A stretch of 64,000 bases of DNA from Deuterostichococcus epilithicus. Taxonomy: Eukaryota; Chlorophyta; Trebouxiophyceae; Prasiolales; Stichococcaceae. Location of the stretch: NCBI GenBank assembly GCA_033439295.1, contig JAVTLE010000003.1, positions 620,001 to 684,000 on the forward strand. The letters run 5' to 3'. This document shows, piece after piece, positions 11,036-21,481 of the stretch. The position numbers were made by a program, and so were the translations under genes. The notes below the pieces were generated by a model that had not been told where the DNA came from, did no database searches, and saw only the letters and a program-made list of their open reading frames with translations. How positions within the stretch are numbered: position 1 is the stretch's first letter; every line of letters starts with the position of its first letter.

Positions 11036-14000
11036 TCACTTGCCGCTGCCGCCGGAGGGATCAGCGACGCGGCTTCGCTCCAGCGGCGACACTGCCATCC
11101 CACCCGCACCCGAAGCAGATGGTTGGCGCCCAGAATCGGACGGCTCATTTTAGAGACAGCGAGGGCTCTTCATGATTGCGTACGCACTGGACACAACAAG
11201 CATGTTCACGACAAGCACATACCAGGCGATGTCAGCGCAATGGTGGCAGCGGAGCACGGCTGCCGCATGGCCTCTTCCTGCATCACAGGTTCGTCAGTCA
11301 ATATGGCGCACTCATCCAACTGACGGTGTCTCACCGTTTTGGTCGGGAAAGGCTGATGGCTGTAATGCATTGGGCGGCAGGAATACCTGCTAAGAGATGT
11401 GCACGCAGACCACGCACACCCTGGACTGTGCCTGCATCACCTCAATGCATCAGCAGGGCGCACCTCCACGACCTGCCGCCAGGTCTGCACCAGGAACTCT
11501 GCACCCTCCGCCAGGGCCGTGTCTGGGTGCTGCAGGTGAAGCAGAACCGGGATCACGTTCAGCCGCCGCGGTGGTGCAATGCTAGCACATGAAACTACCG
11601 GATAGTGGAGCTCGAGCAAGGCCACACAGACTGAGGGTGCCGACCTCAGCTGCCGTCATCATGCCAATATTGCGTACAAAACACCGGAATGTGAAGCGGC
11701 TGCAGGACATTGACTGCCCTTCAGTTTCGGCGCAATCGGCAGGCGTGACCCGGCTGAACTCGGAAGCCCTTCGCAGAGAAAGCACACCTTGCGAAGGGGC
11801 ATGACGGCGGCGCCAACCCTGGACTCCCGCAGCAGCGGCGCCGTCATGGGAAATTGAGCAAGGAACGCCAGCGCAAGCAGAGTGCCATGCAGGTCTCGCC
11901 TGCCTGCGAGCTGGCTGCACATAGCAGGCAGACGCCCTTGAGCAGATCATGAATTGCGAAACCAGCTCCAGACTGACCGGTCCTGACTGCTCAGCACAAC
12001 AACGAGCCAAGCATCAGACAAGTTGGCAGATGCCACACTGCCAGGATGCACGGAGGCATCCACCTGAGGTTGCCGCCTATGGCTGCAAGGTCCGCGGCGG
12101 CACCCTGTAGCGGTGGGCCGGCAAGTGCATCGTCAACTGTGGCGGCACCGGCGGCCCGCCTGCACGGTGTGTGCGGGATGTCAGAAGCCAGACCAGTGCT
12201 GTCATGATGTGCGCTTTAATCTCAGAGCTGACTTTGAAGACAGCGCATGCGCCGATGCGCAGCACGTCTCTCACAGGTTGCAGACATCAATGTTGTGTGC
12301 AACTCATACTGCACAGCAATCATTGGACATTGACGAGCGAGGCACGACTCGTGCCTTGCTGGAAGCGGCGAGAGGGTTTTGTTTGGCCGCGGGTCAGTGG
12401 CTGCTGGATGCCGGTCAAACTCTAATTCTGCGAGCACAGCCTTGCACATTAGACCGTTCTTACCACAGCGGTCCGATGTGGCAACGCAGCTATTGGGAGG
12501 TCGGAGGCGGGTGACCAAAGGTGCTTGATGTCGAACAGCAAATGTGAAGCAGATATGCGACCAGCCCTCGAGCCAAGCCTACTTCTGCTCCGCCATAGGT
12601 GATCCAGCCGGGGGCTCATGCTTGCAGCCGGGGAGCTCACGATGGCAGAGTCTCCTGTGGCACCTGCGCTTGGCCGTGTGACACAACTTCAAGCCCTCAC
12701 TTGCGACGGCTCCACATCGTGCATGCCGAAAACCTGCAGGCAAGTTGCATGCTGCTCAACAGCAGCTCAGCAGGTGCCAGCGCCAGTCCTTCTATCGAGC
12801 TGACTCTGCTCGAATTTTCATGATGAGCCAATCATAATGTCGGCACAACACACCTGCTCGTGAGCTGTAGGCGCTGCGCGCCGCCGCCTGCCGCCACGCC
12901 GGCGCCGCCGGTGTGCTGGTGCTGCGAAGGCCGGCAACGGAGGGAACCACGAAAACCGGCACGTCCACACTGCCTGCATATGGCGGGGCACTGGGTCAAT
13001 CGGGGCAGCAGCAGGATAGGGCCTTGGCTGGGGGTCAGCTTCGGATGTGTGCATATCACCACGATGGCCTGATGCAGGCGGCAGGTATTTTCTGCCCAAG
13101 GCACTATGCCCAGTCATCAGGGTTGTATGTTGTACATCAGCGATCCCAAAATGACATGCGGCGGCAGCAGGCAAGCCCTGTCTGGCTGCTTGCCTGTCGA
13201 AGGGTCCACGGTACCAGACCAGCTCATCGTGGCGCGTGCCGCCTCAGCATTCCACTTATCATCCTGCAGCAACAGCAGGGTCTGAGCCAGACCCACACCA
13301 AACACCAGCGATGCGCAATTTGCTCTCTGATCAGACGATGAGCAATCACTTGAGTTGCAGCATGCTTGAGAATATGCGCAATGACTGGAGACATCGAGCT
13401 TAAATGCTCATCGAACAGCGGTGCAGTAACCAGCCGGGGATGCGGACACTGAACCTGCTGTCATTGCTGGCATGACTGCAGTTGCAAACACAACAGCGCA
13501 CGTAAGCAGAGCAGCGCAGCAGGATGCGCTGGTGGTGCGACGCCGCCAGGCCGAGCGGCGGCGGCAGGAAGTAATCTCCGTCATATGCCGCTGCGGGCTG
13601 CGGCCTCAGCAGCGCGCAGATCATGCGCGGGTCTGCGGTGAGCACCGTAGACATCTTGGCAGATTCATACGGGCACGATGCTGCCTGGCAGCTGCCACCA
13701 GCTGAATGACTGCAGAGCTTGGGCCGAACCTAATGTGGCATATGGGGATCTGCTATCACAATGCCTGTCGTCGCTCTGCATTGAGCTGGCCATGTTGTTA
13801 GGCAAGTGCGCACCCGAGATCGCCAGCCGCCGCAAGTACTTCAGCGCTGGCGGTTGCACGAAAATTGTATCCTTTCCCTCTGTAAAACGAGAACTTCGAC
13901 ATGGCTCAAGACATCCTATTGAACCAGCTGGAGACAGATTCAGGAGAGCGCACGACACTGCAGCAGCCAGAAGAGGAAGACTCTGTAAAGGCTGGTTGAG

Positions 14001-15111
14001 GCAGAGCGCTCAAATTGCTACAGAATTGCGACAGCGTCGACTTTTTTGCAGGTGGTGCAATTGGCGGGGCATGGCAACCCCTTCCGAGAGCCCTGCGGCT
14101 GATGAGGCGTACCAGGGCACAGCTGGCGGCGGTGCACTTCACTGGACGGCCGCAGCAGCACTGGCACCTCCCATGGCCTTTCATCTGCTCCGAACCACAG
14201 CCGCCCGGCCGGCGGCCCCAGCTGCAGCGTCGACGGCGCGGGCGGCACTGCAGCAGCAGTAGCAGGCGTGGGCGCCGCCGCAGACGCCCGAGGCAGGCTC
14301 GGCGCAGCAGCGGCTGCAGCGGTGCTGGCAACGACCGCCGCCCCAACGCCATGAGCAAGAGTATCCTTAGTCGGAACTGCAGCAGCAGCAGCAGCGGCGG
14401 CCGCGGCATCAGCAGCGGCCGTAGCGCCGGCGATGGCAGCAGCTGCTGCAGCGGCGATGCTGCGGGGCGCTGACACAGCCATGGCGGCTGGCGGAGCACC
14501 TCCCAAAGGCGGCGCATTGATGTATGCTGGCAGCTGTTCTGAGGCCGCCTGATGCGGTCCCGATGAGGTTTCGCCCCTCGGAGCGGCATCTGCATTTGCG
14601 CCTCCCTACCGTGCAAGGGGCCGGTAGCTCGTCAGCAGCACAGCATTTAGCAGCCTTCTTCTCCTTTCTCTCGACGACGGATGCAGTAGGTGCAGGGCGC
14701 AGTCCAGACTCCAGGACTCCAGGTCGTCAGTGGACGGGAGACACACAGGGCAGCATGGGTGCACAACCGCCCGTTGCAGCCCAAGCACCAATTTCTGGCC
14801 CGAGCCCGACCGTCCAGACGAGGTCAGCTGTGGCCTGTTCACACCTTTTCAGCATGCCGACGCGCAACCTCACGCCGCTTGCTGCCCGCCTTGCTGCCGG
14901 GCTCCAGCCACTTGTTGCACGCGCCCAGGTGCTTTGGCGGCTTGGTGCATACCGCCGAGCGGTTGCAGCCTTGGTGGTGCACGGCGGCTGCGGTATTGTC
15001 AATGGCAAGTGGCGGCGCCGCTGGCTGGCGGACCGCGATTATGCCAGGTGTTAGTGATGGCGTTGTGTCCGCCACCACGACTGATGTGGCGTCCGCCTCT
15101 GCTGCAGCCAT
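11036..15111 (-). CDS. Protein with TFIIS N-terminal (LEDGF/TFIIS helical bundle) domain
   Basis: Fourteen exons: 15111-14845, 14605-14143 (or -14113), 13879-13814, 13632-13502, 13263-13215, 12921-12854, 12733-12701, 12654-12641, 12159-12104, 12082-12064, 11914-11788, 11529-11464, 11277-11223, 11091-11036. All phases match, giving about 489 residues. Order: a Cys/His patch in exon 1 (CNRSAVCTKPPKHLGACNKW), a long Ala/Pro-rich linker, DPRMICALLRP, a basic NLS-like stretch (RRRRRGGRRRR), then a four-helix segment: LHGTLLALAFLAQFPMTAPL, LRESRVGAAVMPLRKHPDTA, EFLVQTWRQVVE. That pattern (LL..L....MT..LL....VG..V..LRKH.D..L...A..LV..W) is the TFIIS-N fold of TFIIS, IWS1 and similar elongation or chromatin proteins. 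A nuclear role in transcription is inferred; the exact subfamily is unknown. Exons of 14 and 19 nt are unusual. Confidence 0.72.
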
Positions 15112-16065
15112 GCCTGCGCACTCTCCCCTTCTCAAGGCCGCGTCGTTCCACGCAGCCTCGGTTGGCAAGATGCTGTGACCCACCGTCGTTGCAATTAGCG
15201 GCGGCCCAACGTAACAAGGAGCTCTTGCGTCTTTTTGCAGCATTGAACCAAGTCCACCTGCGTTTGGTGAATCATCCCGCCCTCCTGCCTTGGACTTGAC
15301 AATGCAGCATCGACAGCCAGCAGACGACGGCAGCCGTGCGGGAGCGAGTGCGCACTGCAAGCTGTGGAAAACAAGACTTCCGACGACGGCGAAATTGCAG
15401 CGTGCAGAGGGGTTGCTGCTCGAAACTCACTTGTGCCTTGGACACGTCCCAGAGTGCTGTTTCTCATCGTCGCCCTTGCCCCGGTCGTGAAACAGCCGGT
15501 GTTAAAATGCTTGGCGGCGAGCCAAGTCAAAGCCAAGTGCTGCACGCATCAATAGACGGGAGGTTCAAGTTGTTTGTGATGTGATGTGCATCTGAAGCAG
15601 CTTAGGATGCCTGCCACTCTGCAAACAATACCTCATAACTGCTGCAACAACAAGCCAGACACTCTTGTTGCGCAGCAAACTCGCTCCTAGACCCCGCGTA
15701 AAGGAATTGCAGCGGATGCAACTAGGCAAAACATTGGCACCGCAAACGAGGGCGTCGCAACCAGTCCTATTGGCAGTCATGCTGCTGCTGCTACTTATTG
15801 TCCTGCTGCTTAGAGTCGCCAGCAGACCAAGCATCTCGACTGCTTCAGGTGTTCCGATGCCCTCACCACGCAGTGTCGGTCTCACGAGCCCATGTCATCC
15901 TTCAATGCTGATGGGAATGGACCATCTTTGGAGCGACGCACCGCCTTTTGACAATACTGAAATTTGCTGAAGCTCAATGTAGGCGGTGCTGATGTTCTCA
16001 GCCACCACAGCCTCCAGCAGACCCCGAGACCTGACGAGCAGTGCAGCAACAATAACACCCGGCAC
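15112..16065. other. Divergent intergenic region
   Basis: About 950 bp between the minus-strand TFIIS-N gene and the plus-strand small membrane-protein gene. Short open frames on both strands look like chance. Both promoters are expected here; no specific element recognised. Confidence 0.45.
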
Positions 16066-16656
16066 ATGGCATCAGTGGCGTCAGCAGTGGGGAGCCGGAA
16101 AATGCTGCGGGCTGTTGCAGGTGCCCCGTCGGCAGCCGCACGACGGCGCCGGCAGCTGTCGACGGGCACAGCTACTCCCACAGAAGCAGCGCCTCGCAGT
16201 GACCACCATGGCGGCAGCGATGGCGGCAAGCGCACACTCGCCATTGCGCTTGGAACCTCGCTCGCTTTCGTCACTGTCGTCTGCATCATTAAGCAAGGTA
16301 CCAACCGCATCGACAGCATCTTCGCTTCGATCGCCACTACGTACCATGCCACACTGCATATAGTATGCCACCTTCGCAGGACCACAGCTTCAAGGGGCTG
16401 CGCATGCGCCCTAAGCCATCTAGAAAAAGTAAATTCTGGCAGCAGAAACGTGAGGTTTAAGCTGGGCCATGCATGAATGAGCAGAGTCACCTCAGCAGCT
16501 GCGAGCCGACAGTCTTGTGCTGACGACGCAGTCATGTTCTGTGTCTGGCTGGTGCGGCGGCGGCGACGCAAGCGTCGCCTGCACCAGATCATGGACGCTG
16601 GCTGGCACCTGGACGCAGCAGGCGACTGGGAACTTGACCTGTCCGACATAAAGTGA
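16066..16656 (+). CDS. Small single-pass membrane protein, possibly mitochondrial
   Basis: Not a family I recognise. Two exons, 16066-16297 and 16532-16656, join in phase 1 through a GT-AG intron and give 118 residues. The N-terminus (MASVASAVGSRKMLRAVAG then RRRRQLSTG) is Arg/Ser/Ala-rich without acids, like a mitochondrial presequence. One hydrophobic helix follows at about residues 56-84 (TLAIALGTSLAFVTVVCIIK then VMFCVWLV), split by the intron. It is followed at once by RRRRRKRR and a short acidic C-terminus ending DWELDLSDIK. Under the positive-inside rule the C-terminus should face the matrix or cytosol. An extra upstream exon is possible. Confidence 0.55.
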
Positions 16657-17192
16657 GGCGCTGCTACGATGTCGAGCTTTCTGCATTGGCGGCGGCAGAC
16701 TTAATAATGAGCATTTGTTGCAAGGAGCAGTCTGGATGTTCTAACAACCGCACTTCTGTCATCAATTGGCGGCCGTTCAGATGGCTATGTGCCGATGCCA
16801 CTGCCACCAAGGTGAGCGTGCGCCGCGGGGTAGCAAGGAATGCTGAGGAGGACGCGGCGCTGGGTCGAGGTACCCATGGCATCGTGCTTTAGGGGCTCAA
16901 GGGTGGTGTGCAACCCGTGGTGCATCCAGTGAGCCTCCCTGCAGAATGGCCAAGTATCGCCCCTGATGCGTGTGCAGCTTGAGTGACCTCTGTTGTGAGT
17001 CAGAAGAGTGAGATTGCGCTGGCCCAACATGGCATGGCTGCCCTGCACTGCCCATCGCTGCAGGCGTCGCCGCCTCCCGCCGGCGCCGGCAGAGCTCTCG
17101 TGATGATGATGCTTCCGAGGCCCACCCGCACTCATTACCTCCCAGCTGCGGCAGGCAGGCACAGCTCGAAACCGACACCGCGCCGCTCACAC
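16657..17192. other. Intergenic region
   Basis: About 540 bp between two plus-strand genes. Nothing recognisable; likely a 3' UTR and the next promoter. Confidence 0.4.
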
Positions 17193-18369
17193 ATGCCCGA
17201 AGTCTTTGAGCGGCGCGGCGACGCAAAACGTCATGTTTCGGGTGCCTGAGCAGGGACCTGGCTCGTGGGGCTGCATGGCCAAGTCAGCTAGCAGTCGGCC
17301 TGGGCCCTGTCACAGCACTGGCATAGTTTTCCCTGCTGGCGGTGCCCCAGATGCCTTGTCAGCAAGTGACATCCGGTGTGGACTCCGCGACTGGTGCATG
17401 TGCTGCCAATGTGACGCAGCACGAGGGCGGCAGCGCAGGCGCCACGCCAATGGGCCTTCCGCCGTGGAGGAGGACCGGCGGCGCACCGACCGGCTGGAAG
17501 CCGAGAAACCGCAGCTCCAGGCGGCGTCTGCGCCAAGCACACATTCCAGTCTGGTTTTGCGGTCCGGTTTTCAGGCTTGCTGGGGTCTGCATGCTGGCCT
17601 GCGAGCTGAGGATTGCTGTGCGCCTGTGGGTGGGCGGGCCAAGGCCGCAGCGGTGCTTCGAGGACGGCTCGAGATCTGGTTGAACCCCGAAACGTGCAGC
17701 GGGTAGGGTAAGAGCAGTTGCAGCCACATGATCGCAGTCGTGCAAGGACAGCAGCAAGCACAGCAAGCAGCGCGGCAGCAGCGCACACTACACAGTGTAA
17801 CACCTGCTGATGCAGCAGGTGTGCTGCCGCAGAGCGTCATCCAGGGCATCAGAGCCAGACTGGAGGCAACACGCACCAGCGCCGGCGCCGCCCCGGTGCA
17901 GCAGGCAGGCATGGCCGCCAATGGCGGCAGCAGCGCAACTGCCGCAGGGCCGCGCGCCGAGCAGGCGGCGTTCGGCGGCAGGGGGAGCAACGACGCGCTG
18001 GATGCGGCAGCGAGCTCGGAGGCGCCTCAGCACGCCGGCTGGGGCTTTATGCGCCCCAGCCTGTGGGCCTGGGCTGCCCGCTTCAGGCGCGGCGGTAACA
18101 CCGCAAAGGGCGGCGGCACAAGCGAGGGCGGCAGCGGCAGCGGCAGCGGCAGCGGCAGCGGCAGCGGCGGTGGAAGCGGTGATAGTGGCAGCGGCAGCAG
18201 CACGTGGGTGGTGGCTACGAAGACCCGCTGCAGAGCGTGCGGCGGAGCGTGCCGCTGCGGCCTGGCGCCAGCGGCGGTGCAGCGGCTTTTCAGCCGGGCG
18301 CCACATTGGGGGCGAATGGTGCAGGTACTTGACAGGAAGCTGCCGAAGGGTCGGTGGAGGTACAGGTGA
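17193..18369 (+). CDS. Hypothetical Gly/Ser-rich protein
   Basis: Unrecognised. Exons 17193-17241, 17420-17561 and 17724-18369 join in matching phases (1, then 2) to 278 residues. It starts MPEVFERRGDAKRHVS, continues with a charged segment (VEEDRRRTDRLEAEKPQLQ), then HSVTPADAAGVLPQSVIQGI, and holds a Gly-Ser tract of about 25 residues encoded by GGCAGC repeats. The C-terminal region has a compact Cys cluster (CRACGGACRCG) that might bind metal and ends LDRKLPKGRWRYR. The opposite strand is also open across 17788-18375, so strand choice rests on splice phasing and the sensible ATG. Confidence 0.45.
18129..18168 (+). repeat. GGCAGC hexanucleotide repeat (coding Gly-Ser)
   Basis: About six to seven tandem copies of GGCAGC inside the third exon of the hypothetical gene at 17193-18369, encoding a Gly-Ser tract. 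Likely length-polymorphic. Confidence 0.85.
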
Positions 18370-18969
18370 TGGCAACAGAGTGAGCGACAGTGATCAGCCT
18401 GAAGATCAACGACTGAATTGCATGCGGTGTTGCGTGATGGGGTCAAGTGCCTAGTGACCTGGTAGAGAGACCGGCAACTTGTGAGTCCAGCACAGCTCTC
18501 ATGGATATGATGTGCAGGCACAGCGGCTCAATGTGGCTTGCTGACTTTTGAAGCTTATGAGCAGGGGATAAGAATCTGCCATGCGCTGCGCTGCTGCTTC
18601 CACTTGGAGTGTGTCACAACACCTGCCAATGAACGCCTCTCAAGGAAGGCAACGGTCAGACTCGACGCGGCCAGCAATTCTCAGCGCTGCACCATTTCCA
18701 GTAACGCTGGCCAACCGTAGGCCCCTAAAACGAAGTAAGGACTCGAAAACGTCAATGGGCCGGCTAAAATCGCGCAAAAAAGTCACACTCTCCCTTCCTT
18801 GTCACTACCTACTCGCCACAACCGCTCCAGCCAATGTGCACTTGCAACATTGTGTTCCCCCACGCTGCAGCGGCAGTGTGCCGCGAACTGGTGCCCTGTG
18901 GCTGTCCGGCCTCCGTTGCTGCAGGGTTCAAGACATGCGGCAAAAGGCGCCAAGCCCTGATGGCCGACG
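18370..18969. other. Convergent intergenic region
   Basis: About 600 bp between the ends of the hypothetical plus-strand gene and the SAP30-like gene. No exon or structured element seen. Confidence 0.4.
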
Positions 18970-20305
18970 TCACCGCAACTTCCCCTTGCCGTTGGCGGCG
19001 GCGGCGCCGCGCGGCTTTTTGGTGGCCAACGGCAGTCCGAGGCCGGACACACCGTTCTGCAGGCTGGCCTTCTTCAGCGCCAGCGCAAAGTTCACCAGTG
19101 TGTCGCTCTCGTCGACCACCTGCAGGTGGCAGTGGGCAATGGGAACTCAGCGCCTTGCCGGAGGGCTCCTGGTCTGGGCTCGCACTTCCATTTCGCTTTC
19201 CAGCATAGACTGACGTAACAGGAACACCATGACTGGGACGAGCTGGAGTGCAGGTCGTGTGCAGCTGGCAGCCGCTGGCTCCGAGCCCCTTGGTATGCGC
19301 CTGCTGCACGAGGATGACACTCCAGGCCAACGCAGCAGCTGTGCTTTGGGTGCAGCAGGCAGTGCGTTGCAACTGCGCTGGCAGCGCGCACAAAATGGCA
19401 TCGCAGGGCCGCAACAACACACGTGGTGCTGGAAGTGGCGGGCGACTGCTGGCATGAGCTCCTCCTTGGAGCTGCCGGGCGCCGCCTCACCCAGCTTGTA
19501 GTGCTTCCTGTACCGCCGCAGCGAGGACGCCTACAGAACGAACACAAATCGGATGAATGATGCACGACCCATTGGTCAGTAGGAGGCATGGGCGCTTCGG
19601 AAAGTGGTGTACGATATTAGCGGTGCATGTTCTGGTCGGCACATCGGCAGCGAGGCGCCAGATGCCTCTGAGACATAAGACTGTGCACACCAGGCATGCG
19701 CTGTAGCGGGCAGCTGTGGGCGGACAGCTGCGTGATCGTGCGTGATCGTGGAGCCACAGACACGGGTGGCATGGAACCGCAGCAAGAAGCAGCGAAATCA
19801 TGAAGGTGCATAACAGCACGAGGGTGGCTGGCTCACGTCCAGTTTGCTGAGGTCCACGCGGGGGTTTTGCCTCCGGGTGGAAGCGCGCTGGGCTGGGAGG
19901 GGGGCGCTGGGCACCTGTGCGGGCAGACAAAGGTTCTTGTCACGGCTATAGTGACGGGGCGTCAAAGCTAATCCGGCGTGGCTGGATACTTTAGGGTCAG
20001 GCTGGTGGGTCTTGAGCATGGCGGGTGCCTGCCCTGCCCGGCTTCCCTAGGGCGCTTGACAGCTCCGCGGCCATCTGCATAGCCAGGCGTGGTGTTCAAA
20101 CCCTGGGTGTGTGAGGTTTCGGCGCAGAGTGGCGGGGCTCGGGCACAGCCCACAGGCACGATCGAGGAAGCTGGCTGCTGTTGAAGGTGGGTGGCAATCA
20201 GGGATGTGTACGCACCTCGATGTCGTCCTCGTCGCTGGACATGCCGTCCTCGACACGGACGGCTGCAGCGGACTGCCTGCCGGACACTTTCCGCTTCCGG
20301 TCCAT
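18970..20305 (-). CDS. SAP30-like Sin3-histone deacetylase complex subunit
   Basis: Small adaptor that binds the Sin3 corepressor scaffold and stabilises Sin3-HDAC complexes in the nucleus. Four exons, 20305-20216, 19914-19837, 19530-19423 and 19119-18970, all join in phase 0 to 141 residues. The N-terminus is basic then acidic (MDRKRKVSGRQ; GMSSDEDDIE). The Sin3-binding domain spans about residues 52-107: LSKLD, ASSLRRYRKHYKL, SKEELMPAVARHFQHH, VVDESDTLVNFALALKK. The string LRRYRKHYKL followed by SKEEL...V.RHF and a 'V.NFA' helix is characteristic of SAP30. The tail (KKPRGAAAANGKGKLR) is basic. It is shorter than animal SAP30 and has no N-terminal zinc finger, as in plant-type members. Confidence 0.87.
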
Positions 20306-20433
20306 GCGGGATGCTCCTGCAGGGGAGCCCGGCAGCACTTCAGCAACCAGGCAGTGGCTCCCTCTAGGCACGCCTGGAGCCGCGTCCGCAGCCTGCACAG
20401 CGTGGATCAGACAGCTTAAACATGAGGAGATCA

Positions 20434-20951
20434 TTAGCTTGCGTTAAGGCGCGAGGCTCCCGGCCAATGAAAGCGCAAACGCCCCCCGAAAGCCTCAGTC
20501 GTCGGATCGAAACAAGCCTTGTCCCGGACAGCAGGGGCACGCACGGGCGCCGGCAGCTTGCTGAGAGCTCTGCAAAGGCCTCCAAAATGCTCTGGAGCCG
20601 GCACCTCCCCGCGACTGCTGGATCAGTTCCCTCAAGGTCTGCTGAACTTGGGCAGTTCGTTCATGGCGTGGCGAACGGCGCTGGGTCAACTGCGGAACGC
20701 GCTCACCTTGCGTGGAGGCCCACCAGTCGACGGGAATCAAGAATTTGGCGCTTTCCTTCCTGTCGAAGCCGGGACCACAGCGTCGATGAGTTCTTCAGGT
20801 GCACCTCCCGCCTGCGATTCGCACAGGTCCGAGTTGGTGACGGCCGGTGACAACGCACAGGGGCACTGCGACGGGGATCCACGACATGCAGGACGTCTGA
20901 CAAGGCCTCCGTGCACAGGTGACGGGCACGGGGCCAGGCTCGCAGCGACAT
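20434..20951 (-). CDS. Small unknown protein
   Basis: Exons 20951-20707 and 20569-20434 join in phase 2 across a 137-nt GT-AG intron, giving 126 residues. The start MSLRAWPRARHLCTEAL is Arg-rich and acid-poor and could be an organelle-targeting peptide. A charged middle follows (REVHLKNSSTLWSRLRQEGK) and the end is TTEAFGGRLRFHWPGASRLN then AS. No family recognised. It lies 129 bp upstream of SAP30 on the same strand, so it could alternatively be transcribed leader sequence of that gene. Confidence 0.38.
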
Positions 20952-21481
20952 GCGAGACGTTCGAGAGAAATTCTCCCGGTCACCAAGTCAGCCCTCAGCA
21001 GCTTGCACACAGAAAGCCGAGACAGCGTGCCGCAGGTGACTTGGAGCTCAGACGTAGGCGTTACCTGCTCCAACCTTACCGCGAAGCTGCGATTTGATGT
21101 GCACTCGGCTCCAAACATGAATGACCGCCATAAGTGACCACCCCCGATTTAAGCAGCGGGTCTGCCTCCCATGACGCACGCTGACGTCAGGCCGCCGCAG
21201 GGCGGCTTTCCGAAATGCAAGGCTGAAGGGTACGCTGCACGTCCGTCTTGTACGTCCGTTCCCACGTTACAGCAGTGTAAAGTGTGCAAGCTGCAACATC
21301 ACCCTGCACTGAATCTATTGTGCGGCTGGGTGTTTCCTGCCTTTGCACGAAGAAGTTGATGTGCTGGATCGAGACAAGTTTTGGGCTTCGATCGCCACAC
21401 TTGAAGTGGTTTCCGACATCAAAATAAGAGGTGTGTAACAAAAGACTCGCATCCCCGTTAAAGCTGCAGTGGATTGTTTAG
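20952..21481. other. Divergent intergenic region upstream of GNA1
   Basis: About 530 bp. A short minus-strand ORF beginning MFGAECTSNRSFA at 21118 meets a GTAAGG donor and might be a 5' exon of the small gene downstream, but I could not phase it. No other element recognised. Confidence 0.4.

Noticed and set aside
13678-14262. Plus-strand ORFs including one starting MAQDILLNQLETDSG at about 13902
   Set aside because: Antisense to the TFIIS-N gene, whose exons join in phase and carry a recognisable domain.
17788-18375. 195-codon minus-strand ORF
   Set aside because: Shadow of the Gly/Ser-repeat exon; the plus strand offers an ATG and phased introns.
20519-21097. 192-codon plus-strand ORF
   Set aside because: Low protein character and antisense to a spliced minus-strand frame; it may still be non-coding transcript.
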